From Verpa conica (taxonomy: Eukaryota > Ascomycota > Pezizomycetes > Pezizales > Morchellaceae): 64,000 bases of DNA. Below are positions 36,746-47,362 of the stretch, piece after piece (the stretch's first letter is position 1; every line of letters begins with the position of its first letter). Under the pieces are notes generated by a model, which made no database searches, was not told the origin of the DNA, and was given only the letters and a program-made list of their open reading frames with translations. Both the position numbers and the translations under genes were made by a program. The stretch spans positions 1,054,001-1,118,000 of the forward strand of contig JAUFSD010000018.1 of assembly GCA_033030425.1 (NCBI GenBank), written 5' to 3'.

Positions 36746-37354
36746 GATCACACGTCTATTCTAATTTAGGTTACTATGATATAGCTCTTTATACACCTTT
36801 TTCCCGTACTTACATAGGCATTTATACCAACAGACACTGCTAAGAGACCAATTTTATATCTATCCATTTAGGAAGCATTCCAAAAAGGCCTAAACATCGC
36901 TAGGTGCAGCCCTCCAGGTCCCCTTGCTTACACCAATAAGGAGAAGATGAAGCCCTAAAACAAGGCGGCCAATGATAGAAACACAGGGTGATGAGTCATC
37001 GGATCTATCGCCGAACACGTATGCTTAAACCCACACAATCCAGATGCCTATCTATTGTTTTCTTCGTCAGCTATTATCTTTACTAGGATAATGAATCACC
37101 ACGGCCCCTTCCATTATTAGCTATAATGCCGCGGAATTGTTAGGGCCAGGGTTGTGTGAATACGACAAAAACAGCCAAGAATACAATAATGACGTCACAC
37201 TAAACCGGGTGCTTATAATGCTGGGTTTCCGCACCACAACCCCTTCATTCTAGATACGAACTCTACTCGAAGACACCACCAGCCTTACCACTACAAGAAA
37301 CAGTATACCCATCTATATATCCTACTATTCTAATCCAGAACTCACACGACAATC
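36746..37354. other. Intergenic, upstream of Pmp3-like gene
   Basis: May include further unrecognisable remains of the third family copy (to about 36960). The last 150 bp before 37355 are CA-rich and look like a fungal promoter/leader. Contains AATGACGTCACAC near 37187, a perfect TGACGTCA (CRE) palindrome about 165 bp upstream of the start codon. Confidence 0.5.
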
Positions 37355-37730
37355 ATGGGTTTCTTTTCGGCATTCCTTCTCATTGTTATGACAGTCATTG
37401 TATGTGACCCCCTTCCCTCCTTCGCTCAGTCATCAATTCCCAAAGCTCCTACAAGAGATCAAAGCGGAGTTTAGGGCTAATAAGATCAAACAGTTCCCGC
37501 CACTCGGTGTCTTTGCCGTAGCGGGTTGCGGTGCAGACCTCCTCATCAACATTGCACTCACGGTGCTCGGTTACCTTCCGGGGCACCTCCACGCTTTCTA
37601 CCTTGAATGGGTGTACTACGAGCGGAAGGAGCAGACTGCTGCAGGGAGGCTCATGGAGAGGCCCGCACCGGGAATTTTCTCTGAAAGGATCCAAGGTACC
37701 AGCTATGGGACTATTGGTGACCACGCTTAG
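37355..37730 (+). CDS. Pmp3 / UPF0057 plasma-membrane proteolipid
   Basis: Very small two-helix membrane protein linked in yeast and plants to membrane potential, salt and cold tolerance. Exon 1 is 37355-37399 (MGFFSAFLLIVMTVI) and exon 2 is 37494-37730, removing a 94-nt intron. Joining gives FLLIVMTVIFPPLGVF and DLLINIALTVLGYLPGHLHAFY, the complete UPF0057 core with both helices. An earlier acceptor at 37445 would keep the frame but insert a charged segment inside helix 1, so I prefer 37493. The protein is 93 aa, longer than the 55-60 aa minimal form, with a charged cytoplasmic tail (ERKEQTAAGRLMERPAPG), as in several fungal paralogues. A perfect CRE palindrome upstream suits stress-responsive expression, an inference. 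Confidence 0.9.
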
Positions 37731-39959
37731 ACTTTAGAGAGTGGAAGGAAGGGGAGGGGATCGTGGACGGATACATTTTACGAGGTTTAAAGGAGTGAGA
37801 ATGGATAATGGGGAGGTTGAGAATGCGTTGTTTTTTGTGGATTGCTTGGAATGGGAGACAGTTGTCTACTTTCCTGGGTTTTGTTCTTTAGCTCCTAGCC
37901 TGGCTTTCGGTGTTTAAAGATACCAATATCAATGAGAATCAAAGAACCAATACATGCATATCATGAGCCTATTGCATCAAAAATGAATGGGACTCAAGAG
38001 GTACGCGAGCGGAACGAGCCGCCGATCTTGTACCTTCTAACTACCCAACATCAAGGGTCCCAGCTATGCCTAGTTAAAATATAAGCCTAAACAGGGTGCT
38101 CTATTCTCTATCCCATTACCATTATTATGAGTTACTGGGGTTAGGTAATAAGAACCTGAACATGTAACTATTATTCTCACCAACCGGTAGACGCCTTTTC
38201 TCGACTAGAGGCGTCTCATCGAACGAAACCCCTGTATACTACACTTGGACGTCTGGCTCTTATAACTTGACCCGAGTAGGTAGGTTTGTTAGGTGGCTGC
38301 TTGTAACTTTCCAGCTAGCTAACCGAAAAACCAACCCTAACCCTGTCACCTAAATAGGAGTTCACTCACAGCACCCCCCCAGAACCCTCAAAACAACTCC
38401 AACGATGATCATATTCAAGATGGTGCTTCGGACTCACCCCGAGACTCCAAAATCCCCCGAAAACACGATCCGAAGTAACAGTGAGTTGAGCGCAATGACG
38501 ATTTGACTTTTGTTAAGGCCGGTTCCAAATCAGCCGGTCCGAATTTAAATCTGGACTAGGAATATTTGAAACAGGGCTGGAGATCACCGAAATTCTCCAT
38601 TACGCAAACTTGGGGTAGCGTGGCAGCGATGAATTAAAGTACCAATGAGCTCTCTAATGATCAAAGGGGGGGAGAGGGGAAGGGGAGAGAGGGGGGGGAG
38701 GGTTCATGGAGCCTCATACCTGTTCCTGGGGTTTGGTGTTCATGGTCAGTGCACAAGAAAAAAACAAGGGTCAACGGGATATTTCCCCCCCCTCCCAAGT
38801 ACTTTTTGAAAATGTTTTTTTTTTTTTTTTCAGATCAGTTCAAGAAAGACATACTATAACTTCTGTGGGGTTTTAGGTCTTATGTATTGTACATTTGATA
38901 CTAGACATAGTCTAGCAAAGTCATGTTTCTGAGACGTCTAGGGTGAGGGGTGGGGGGGGAGTATTAAAACAGGGGTGGAAGTGGAAGTGGAAGAGTGAGA
39001 GTGAGGGAGGGAAGAAAAAGGATATTTAGATTTCAAGTTGATTTCATTTCGGGAAGAGTGTGCCGAAGGTTTCTCTCACTTCCCTTCTCCGCCCCCCCCC
39101 CCCCACAAAAGTAGCGTGATAGATGGTGTGTTTGAAGATGGTATTGAGATATGTAGGTTTTTTGCACTTTACTATTGTCGAGTGATATGTAATGAGCTCC
39201 CCCCCCTAGTATGAGAATTTCTTCAACGAAGGTGGTTTCATAAGTTCACTAAACCCATCGAGGAGAGGGAGAGGGAGAGGGAGAGAGAGGGGGGTTTGAA
39301 CACGTATCCTCTGGTTTGTGAATGTTTGATGGATTATAATCTGTGTGTGTGTTTGAGTATGTCTTATCGAAGAAGCCATAATCTCGGCTACGAGACAATA
39401 ACTGCCGCCTAGCGACGAGTGAGATTGTGGGGTATGCATATGTAAAAGAATAAACCAAAACATATAGGAGGGAAATACAGCGCTTTCAATAGTATTATTT
39501 TTGCGGGAAAAAAAATAAATAAAAAAAATTCAACCTTAATAACTTGGATATGTATCTAGAAAGACCTTTTAAACAAGAAAACAAATTATTGAACAGTAAA
39601 AACTAGAATTACACCGAAATAAAAAACAAAAAAAACAAAAAAAGGTAAGAAAGACGCCGTCATGGCTTTCGTATGAAAATCTACAACAAAAAACTCCAAG
39701 TTTTTAACTCCACTCCAAGAAAAAAAAAGAAAGAAAAAAACCTAGAAATACAGCCTCAACATAGAGTAAAAATACACGCACATATCCCATCCCGACATCT
39801 GCCCCATAACTACAAGAACCTTATATAAATAAATAAATAAAACAATAGTAAAAAAAACCACACTGGTGTAGATATACTAGTAACTACGAATAATAATACT
39901 AATAATAATTGTAAAAAATAATAAAAAAGGAAAGGAAAGAAAAACGCTATTAGTGATAG
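37731..39959. other. Intergenic, no gene seen
   Basis: Contains a telomere-like double repeat AACCCTAACCCT at 38333-38344, purine runs (GGGGAGAGGGG near 38665-38700), and AT- and A-rich sequence from 39480 to 39950 that is the 3' flank of the F-box/ankyrin gene. Overlapping open frames at 39206-39463 are repeat-derived. Confidence 0.5.
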
Positions 39960-41657
39960 CTACTTCTCTGCCAAATTACCCAAACTATTAACCCTCTGCA
40001 CCACTCGAATAGGGAATCGAATGCCAGGCCCAGTTCGTTTCGACATCTTCCTCTGCAAACCGATCTCGTTGATGCTTATTGGCCTGATGGGAGGTGGACT
40101 TCTGAGGTCTCGGAAACCACCTGGAGAACCTTGAACACTATCTCTCCTGCCCAGTCCGGTCCTGAGGTCTCGAAGACCACCTGGAGAAACTTGGGTGCTA
40201 TCTCTCCTGCCTAGTCCAGTTCTGAGGTCTCGAAGACCACCTGGAGAAACTTGGGTGCTATCCCTCCTACTCAATCCAGTTTTGAGATCCCGAAGACCTG
40301 GTGATACTTGAACACTCTCTCGTCGGCTTAATCCAGCTTCACTCCGGAGTAGTTGCTTTAGGCCCAATACTGTCCCGCGTCCCGCTGCTCCACCCTCCCG
40401 GTACTTTTGAACATATTCCCCAACCAGGTCGAGAGGTGTGCATCCATCCTCATCCTTGAGTCCCACGTCTGCACCATTGTCGATGAGAATCCTAGCCATC
40501 TCTTCGTATCCGTTTGCTGCTGCTAGGTGGAGTGCGGTCTGTTTTCGCTTGCCTTGGTGGTTGACGTTTGCACCGTTCTCGAGGAGCATTTTGATGATAT
40601 CGTTTTTGATTGATTCCATCGCGACTGAGGCTGCCCGGGCGCCATGGATTGGGTCGGTATTGCTGCGGCGGGGAAGGCGTTCGAAAGACCTGTGGCGGGA
40701 TAGCCTATTTGAATTGACTCTCTTGACATCGCTAGGGTCAGAGCCGGCTGCTACACAAAGGAGAGGAGTGTTGTTGTCCATGTCTTGAACATTGATGATG
40801 GATGCAGCACCCAGGCGGAGCATCCTAAAGACGGCTTCTGTATTGTTATTGGCTGCTGCAATATGAAGTGGTGTCTCTCCACGCTGGTTTCGTATAGTGA
40901 AATCAGCACCCTTCTCCAATAGCAGCTTCATCATCTCTGAAGGGCATCTGTCAGAAGTGGCGAGATGGAGGGCTGTGTCTCCGAGTCTGTTCTGGGCTTT
41001 GAGATTTACTCCATTATCGAGTAATAATACCAAGATCCGTTCATCTTCGTTCTGGATCGCAAGGTGAATCGCAAAGTTACCGGATTCGTTGTCTCTCTGG
41101 ATATTGACGTTGGCACCTTTGTCTATAAGGAGCTTAACAACCATCTCTTTCTCACACTCAACTGCAAAGTGAAGTGCTGTCGCCCTTGACTGAGCCTTTG
41201 TATCCACCTCAGCACCCCTTTCCAGCAAAACTCGAACAGCCGCTTCCTGTCCTTCCAGAGCCGCGCAGTGAAGTGCGGTCTCTCTATCCCCCCAGTAGCT
41301 CTTTGCCTCAATGTTTGCCCCTTTATCGAGTAGTTTGCAAACTATTCCATCGTGACCGTTTGCCGCTGCGTGAAGAAGTGGTGTCCATCCATTACAATCG
41401 AGAGCTCCAACATAGCTTCCATTCGCAAGAAGCGCCCCAGCTAGCCGCTCATACCCTTTTTCCGAAGCCCAGTGAAGAACCCTTTTCCGTCGTCCGAGGT
41501 CGACGGGAACAGCAATTTTGTCGAGAATGGGCTGCAAAAGTTCAGCGAGACGACGATTCGATTGAAGGAACGCGTTAACGTGAGAACATTCTGGGAACAG
41601 ACTTAGCTGTTCACCAATCTGTAAAAGAAGTTCATTAGGTAGTTGAAGGAGAGCCAT
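39960..41657 (-). CDS. F-box-like / ankyrin-repeat protein with C-terminal RRDS repeats
   Basis: 565 aa, single exon, ATG at 41657 to TAG at 39960-39962. The N-terminus (LLQLPNELLLQIGEQL, then NAFLQSNRRLAELLQPIL) is a typical fungal F-box-like motif. About nine ankyrin repeats follow (residues about 60-410), for example GWTPLLHAAANGHDGIVCKL and GDTALHLATSDRCPSEMMKLL. A non-repeat insert (RLSRHRSFERLPRRSNTDP) interrupts them near residue 305. The C-terminus has four to five tandem 20-aa units of the type GLRDLRTGLGRRDSTQVSPG. F-box/ankyrin proteins probably act as substrate receptors of SCF ubiquitin ligases; the substrate is unknown. The RRDS and SP motifs are candidate phosphorylation sites. 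Confidence 0.88.
   Translation of the reverse strand: MALLQLPNELLLQIGEQLSLFPECSHVNAFLQSNRRLAELLQPILDKIAVPVDLGRRKRVLHWASEKGYERLAGALLANGSYVGALDCNGWTPLLHAAANGHDGIVCKLLDKGANIEAKSYWGDRETALHCAALEGQEAAVRVLLERGAEVDTKAQSRATALHFAVECEKEMVVKLLIDKGANVNIQRDNESGNFAIHLAIQNEDERILVLLLDNGVNLKAQNRLGDTALHLATSDRCPSEMMKLLLEKGADFTIRNQRGETPLHIAAANNNTEAVFRMLRLGAASIINVQDMDNNTPLLCVAAGSDPSDVKRVNSNRLSRHRSFERLPRRSNTDPIHGARAASVAMESIKNDIIKMLLENGANVNHQGKRKQTALHLAAANGYEEMARILIDNGADVGLKDEDGCTPLDLVGEYVQKYREGGAAGRGTVLGLKQLLRSEAGLSRRESVQVSPGLRDLKTGLSRRDSTQVSPGGLRDLRTGLGRRDSTQVSPGGLRDLRTGLGRRDSVQGSPGGFRDLRSPPPIRPISINEIGLQRKMSKRTGPGIRFPIRVVQRVNSLGNLAEK
40095..40330 (-). repeat. 60-bp in-frame tandem repeat
   Basis: A unit of exactly 60 bp repeats within the F-box/ankyrin gene: the text TCTCTCCTGC recurs at 40141 and 40201, with the same order of GAGGTCTCGAAGACCACC and GGAGAAACTTGGGTGCT behind it. 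The outer units are more diverged. It encodes a 20-residue unit with RRDS and SPGG. Confidence 0.85.
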
Positions 41658-43682
41658 TCTTTCTTCTTCTTCTTTTTTTTCTTTCTTTCTTTCTTTTCTT
41701 TCCTTTCTTTCCCTTTTCCCTTGGTTTACATGGAAGGCGTTGTGTTTTGTTGACGGCCGGCGTTCTACAAAGACATGGGGGAGAAGAGGGAGAGAGAAGA
41801 GAACCTGGGAGGTTTCCCTTGGGGAAGCTTTTTTTGGGGATTTCGAGGTTGTCCGCCCCCCCGGCTGACATGCTTAAATGAATTTCACGTCCCCTCGTCC
41901 GTGCCAAACGGCACATGAAACGCCTGATCTTACCACATCGGGGCTTCCAAAATTATGAAACCGAATGGGGAATGTATGGGGGGGAGGGGGGCGTTGGCGA
42001 CAATTTGGCAGGCAACGGTCCGTGGTGGCCGCCTGCAGATGACATAGAGATCAGCACTCGCTCAGAATAGAATACCTTTGGGCCATTCCTTTCTTTTTCT
42101 CTCCTGCTGCAGGCTATGAATCGATAGGTTCTGATGCTGCCAGACGCGCGGTAGCTGAAGGATCTCTCGCCCTCAGAGCAATGCAGCGAGATCGGGCGAA
42201 GCGTGATCTCTTGGCAGCTGAGCGAGGCTGGTGACAGTTGCGGGCAGGGTGCACCAGCCGGGGCGTAGTCAGCTACGAGTGATATTCTCCGATACGCCGG
42301 GGAAAACTTTCCACTGCCCGAATTTGGTGGATACCTACGCCACAACCACTAGTATTAAACATGGGTCTCTGGCATCCATGTGCGTTGTTATGTTTATCCA
42401 TTTTGTTTTTATATTTTTGCACTTTTGGATTTTTGGATTTTTACATCTTCTGTATCTCTTGGATTTCCTGTTTTATTTCTAATTGTCCATTATATCTCAT
42501 GGCTAGGTACCTCTATCCTCACCTCTTGAGGAACTTGTAAAATAGATAAATGCCTCGTTGGTTAAGGGCATGATGTTGGCTGGGTAACGTACAACACAAA
42601 GATAACTTATTGCCATCTCCGGAGCCGAAAAGCCACACCGAAGAAACACTCTTTTAGGGCCGTGTGTTATTAATTAGGACTAGTCCTAAGAGCTTCTTTT
42701 CCTTTTGAACCCGGAAACCGGGAAAGGGGGATTAGGTAATTGGCTAAAGAGCAGAAAAAAGTCCTCCCCCTCCGCCCCTGGAAAAAAGAAAGTCAATTTA
42801 CTATTTACATATATTTCATTCGGTTTTTTCTCGTAAGATAGGGGAAACTTGAATCATTATTTGCTTATCCAACGTGGTTTTACTTGATATCGGAGGTGTT
42901 GGTTAGATTAGAGGAGTAAGAATTTAAACGGAGACGATAGGCGAAATTAGAGCACAAAACTGGGGAATGTATCCGTTGTTATCCATTCGTTGATGGTAAA
43001 TATAAAGGGTGCACCCCTGAGGGAATGTAGGGCCAGTCTCCATGACTCGTTGTAGAATGTGATAAGGGGAATGTTGATCGCACTTCTTGCTGAAGTCTTT
43101 CCTCCCATAGGATTGATTGGTAATGTTCATATAAGCTTTAGGGGTGCGAGAAACGGCTTGCCTATATTCAAGTTTATAAATAAATATTAGATACTGACCT
43201 TGTGCCTAAAGACAGGGCTATTCATTTTACTCTCCTAGGCATCAAAGAGTAAATGGTAGAGACTACATGTATTTAGTATAATTCTTAATCCTTAATCTAA
43301 GCTAAAACTTATCCTTACGGTTGGTCCCAGGTATCTTATAGAATTCAGGCAGTAGGAGCAAAAGAACTTTACACGGCAACAGCTAGCCCTGCATCATACT
43401 TTATTTGTACACCCCTTTGAATCAAGGCTCGCCCAAAAAAAAAAGTAATGAAATCTGAGAAATTATACTAAACCTAAATTTAAATACCTCCTATGATTCT
43501 CTTTGATTTTGTATCTTCCTATTTACTCTCTACTGACAAATCTCTCCTCAAGTTAGCCATTATCCTGCTTTCAAGCCCGTAGATTCTAATTCCTGATGTT
43601 TCTAGTGCGGGTATGGAATTATACATACATATATTGGAGCTTTATTCTATAAGTTTAATCATTGTAAGAGTGGTCTCTGCAT
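41658..43682. other. Intergenic, no gene seen
   Basis: Begins with a TTTCTTTCTT microsatellite just upstream of the F-box/ankyrin start (41658-41720), which is its leader or promoter. The rest is AT-rich; short frames are without motifs. A small GC hairpin (CCCGGAAACCGGG) lies near 42710. Confidence 0.5.
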
Positions 43683-44210
43683 CTAGCGCCCTACGCCTAA
43701 AGAAATCGTCAGGCTTGGGTTTGCTCCCCCATCGAGTAGTGCTTGCACAACTGCCATGTTTCCATGCCTTGCTGCTATGAGCAGTGTAGTAATCCCATTT
43801 TCCCGATAATCCACCTCAGCCCCTTTATCGATTAAGAGCTGCACTAGTGTATCGTCCGCATTGGCGGCCGCTATATGTAAAGTCTTTGAGAGATCTGCGG
43901 TTGAGAATCCTGACTTTACAGCAGCCTCAAGTAACTCTCGTACCATTGGCCCTTCTCTCTTGATTTCTAGATCTAGCACCGTATAGCCATCTGGGTTCCG
44001 GTAATTGCAGCAAGCCCCATTTTTGATCAGTATTTCTATCGTCGTAAGATCTTGATCTATGAGTGCTAAGTCTAGCACTGTTGCCAATGTCCTATCGTAG
44101 AATTTACGACCGGCCTTTCTAAGCAAAAAACGGACAATTGACCACTTTTTGTTGATGGCTGCCATTTCCAGTGGTGTTAAAGGATCATGGGGTCTGTAGT
44201 CTGGATCAAT
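43683..44210 (-). pseudogene. Detached C-terminal ankyrin part of the kinase-ankyrin gene
   Basis: An open frame of 175 residues carrying about four ankyrin repeats (for example KTLHIAAANADDTLVQLLID and GITTLLIAARHGNMAVVQALL), ending at TAG 43683-43685. It has no start codon of its own at the expected place: the frame enters from the target-site duplication of the element at 44219-44635. Deleting the element with one 8-bp duplication joins it in frame to the upstream gene, giving LLEKGIDPDYRPHDPLTPLE, a perfect ankyrin consensus. In the present allele it is downstream of the element's stop, so it is probably not translated. Confidence 0.85.
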
Positions 44211-44218
44211 CCCCTTCT

Positions 44219-44635
44219 TACGGCGGACGGTTTGGCGCGCACCTTAGGATTAGTTTGCAACCACCTCCTGTAGCTGATTATGGAGGAGAGAAGGGACTAG
44301 ATACTGAGCCCTATATATAAGGCTTACTCCTTACTTATATATCATATATTTCTTTGTATTAGAATTTTCCCTTATTTTGATGTGTGTAAAGAAGTTGTCC
44401 TCATTTACCTAAAAGAGTAAATGAGGACTTTTGACTAGTGAATTCTAAACTTCCATCAATGACTTATATACATACCAACTATAATCTACTTCTTCCAGTA
44501 TCCCATTGACCCTCCACAATCAGCTACAGGAGGTAGTTGTAAACTAGAAATATTTGCCATAAGCCATAATCCTAAGGTGGTTGCCATAGATCATGATTTC
44601 TGTGGCTGTGCGCCAAACTGTCCGCCGTAGCCGTA
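44219..44635. mobile_element. 417-bp hAT-like MITE inserted in the kinase-ankyrin gene
   Basis: Flanked by an exact 8-bp direct repeat CCCCTTCT (44211-44218 and 44636-44643). The terminal inverted repeats read TACGGCGGACGGTTTGGCGC on the left and, reverse-complemented on the right, TACGGCTACGGCGGACAGTT (one extra TACGGC). A second, sub-terminal pair matches CCTTAGGATTA and CTACCTCCTGTAGCTGATT-type text (44242-44285 against 44511-44577). A perfect 12-bp stem (GTCCTCATTTAC, 44397-44408, with 44417-44428) lies near the centre. Eight-bp duplications are typical of the hAT superfamily. There is no transposase, so the element is non-autonomous. Confidence 0.85.
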
Positions 44636-47362
44636 CCCCTTCTCGAGAAGTACGTTCAACAATTCCTCATTCTCACTACAAACTGCCTCTTGAAAAAGTT
44701 CTAAGTCTTTCAAATCGCTGTCACTCAGATCTGTTCCTCTATCACCCAATAAGCTGATCGTTGATATGTCCTCTTTAGGGACTGCGGCCTGGGGCACCGT
44801 TTGCCCAGATGGGTCCCGAACTTCTATATCGGCCCTACTCTCTACTGGCGGGCGAACTACTGATTCGTGCCCCTCTGAGACCGCCTGTACCAACGCCGTC
44901 GTTTCCGCAGTTAAATGGTTCGGGTCGGCCCCGTTCTTGAGTAGTATGCCGACTAGCTCTTCGTCACCGCACCTGCGCGCCCAGTGCAGAACTCTCAACT
45001 GAATTTCGGTAGAAACCTGCGCCTTCTCGAGAAGTAGACGCACCATGGGTCTTCTCCCATTGTAGGCTGCTTCTTCAAAGACCGTAATTTCCTCTATCCC
45101 TTGGTAGTCCGGGTATGTTTTCATTCCAGCTGTTGGCTCATACCTTACTAAATCCTCCCCCCTCTGCACCGCCGAAGGATTTGAGATGAGATGATTTGGA
45201 TCCGCGCCCTTTTGAAGCAATAGACAAACCACTGGTCCATGGCCCTCTAAAACCGCCCACCTCAACGCCGTATTCCCCTCCTCATCCACATACCTCGCAT
45301 CTGCCCCCTTTTTGACCAACAGCTGTACTAACGCTTCGTCACCTCTCCTGGACCCCCAACACAGGGACCTCGACAAGTTCACCATACTGATACTAGGATG
45401 CGTCTCCACCTGGAGTATTTGCTGGACAACCGAACTCTTCCCATTATAGGCTGCTTCCTCAAGCGCTGTAAACCCGTTGGTATCCCGGTGGTTCGGATCC
45501 GCGCCATGCTCAAGTAGCTGAGCAACAGCCGACTTGTCCCCGTGCCTTGCCGCCTTGAGAAGCGCTTTCGACAATGTACTAGTCGAAAAGCTCGGACGCA
45601 CATCGGCCTCGAGTAGAAGGCGAACCATGAAGCCACGCCTACCACTAGTTGCAGCATAGTCCAGCACAGTCCACCCGCTCTTATCTGGGCAATTTAAATC
45701 CACCGTCCCCTTATTTTCTAATAATAGGCGAACCACTGGCTCGGATCTGAGCCCGATCTCACGTTTGAGTTCGTTCCACCACTTGCCGTCAATCTCGGGG
45801 TCTTTGTTCCGCTTCAGGTGAAGCGGCGTTATCTCAGTCTGGAAAGCGGGGACTTTGCAAAGGTCCGCGAGCACAGTGGAGCTCAACGGCCTTTCTGTGA
45901 ACCGATGGTCTATCATTGTTTTGATGACTTTTAGTAAGTGGGACATTGGCTCGTTGTGGGTGGTTTTTGATTCAAGGTGCTCCATCCAGGATGAAACTTC
46001 GGGTTTTAGTCGGCCTAGATGATGGAAGCAATCGTTGGAGTGGTCGAGTTTTCTCTTGTACCTGAATAACTGGACCCCTTGGCATCCTAACAGCATGTAA
46101 GAGGCGACCTCGAACAATACACAGCCAAAAGACCATATATCAGTACGACAACCTAGTTCTAAAGATGTTGCCACCCCCAAGTACTCAGGGGGATGATATG
46201 CAAGTCTCGTATCTTCACTTCTCCGCACCACTCTCGAAAGTCCAAAATCCGAGAATAGGAATTTTCCGTTCTGAACAAGGATATTGCGGGGCTTGATGTT
46301 GTGATGATATCCGGAAGTAAGTAATAAATAACCCATCGATGTTGGAGTGTATTTGTGGATATCATTGAGGGCTTGGGCTAGCCCGACAATAGACGTATAG
46401 AAACTATTATTCGTTAAGAAATCTGGGTGGCGTTTATCGAGCCCAAAGAATTGCTCGAGGTCCATTTCAGCGTTGGGAAAGATTAAATACTCAAAATCCA
46501 TATACGAGTATGCACCTAAAAGACTAGCAATATGTGGGTGCTCTAACTTTCCGATGCTACGGAGTTTGTTGAGTCCGAACCTGAATGACGACCAATCGCT
46601 CGAGTCATTCGTTAGGAGCTGCCTCCGAGTTACAGTAATCACATCCTATAATTGAATAACAGTTAGTTTAAAGTTACTCTTGTAAGTGAAAATAACGAAA
46701 TTATAGTATACCAGAATTTTCTCACTCCCTACTTCCGTTTTTGCCCTTTCAAGACGGACGAAATGGTCCCCGGCGGGCTACAAGTACGGACAGAAGTTAG
46801 AAAATAGCTAGACTGCATGTAACCCAGGGTAAGCAAAACCTACTCGCTTTGGCAGATCACCCAGGGTTTTCTGGTGTACATCATAAATCTCCACTTTAGA
46901 CAAGATAGCATTTCCAGCTCTTATAAACTTCTCACTACGAAAAGGCAAAATTATATCCCGGCCCAAGTGGCAGTAAAGCCCATCGAATACTGGAGAAAGG
47001 TATTCCCATTGGACCTCCCAAAACCTCTGCCCAACGTTCCCAACAGCAAAAGGCAGCTCAGTATCATTCCGACCAGCCATGATCTCCTCGATAGACTTTA
47101 AATTCAGGCCATCAATCCAAACTAGAATGCAAAAGATCTTCTTGGAGTGATGAAGAATAGACAGTACGGCTTCATCCTGCTTCTCCCAGCCGATTCCGAT
47201 TTCGTCAATAATCGCTCTGACCGACTCAAAGGTCAAAAGACGGGCAAGAGCGGCGTCGGGAATAAAGTAGTCCCTGGGTTTGGCGGTTTCTAGTCGCTCG
47301 TTGGATATTCGAACTCGTAGTTTGTCTGCTTCGGTTTTGTAGTCTGGAGTGAGCCCGAACAT
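44591..47362 (-). CDS. Protein kinase-like / ankyrin-repeat protein, truncated by insertion
   Basis: Exons 47362-46844, a 66-nt exon near 46779-46714, and 46645-44591 give 879 aa. The N-terminal domain (MFGLTPDYKTEADKLRVRIS, AKPRDYFIPDAALARLLTFE, VLVWIDGL-like) is the one that precedes fungal kinases of this family. The kinase domain spans about residues 165-450, followed by about eight ankyrin repeats. Key residues: the catalytic loop reads HHNIKPRNILV, Asn replacing the catalytic Asp; DFG (FSDFGLSRV) and a PPEYLG/DIWSFGCVLFE segment are kept; the beta-3 region reads GDHFVRLERAK without the usual VAxK lysine. It is therefore probably a pseudokinase. The last 14 residues (YGYGGQFGAQPQKS) come from a transposon that supplies the stop at 44591. 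Such proteins often sit in NLR-like signalling contexts; role unknown. Confidence 0.85.

Noticed and set aside
42551..42590. tRNA-like text (CCTCGTTGGTTAAGGGC)
   Set aside because: It resembles an A box, but no B box (GGTTCRANNCC) or acceptor stem follows. I found no tRNA or rRNA gene in the window.
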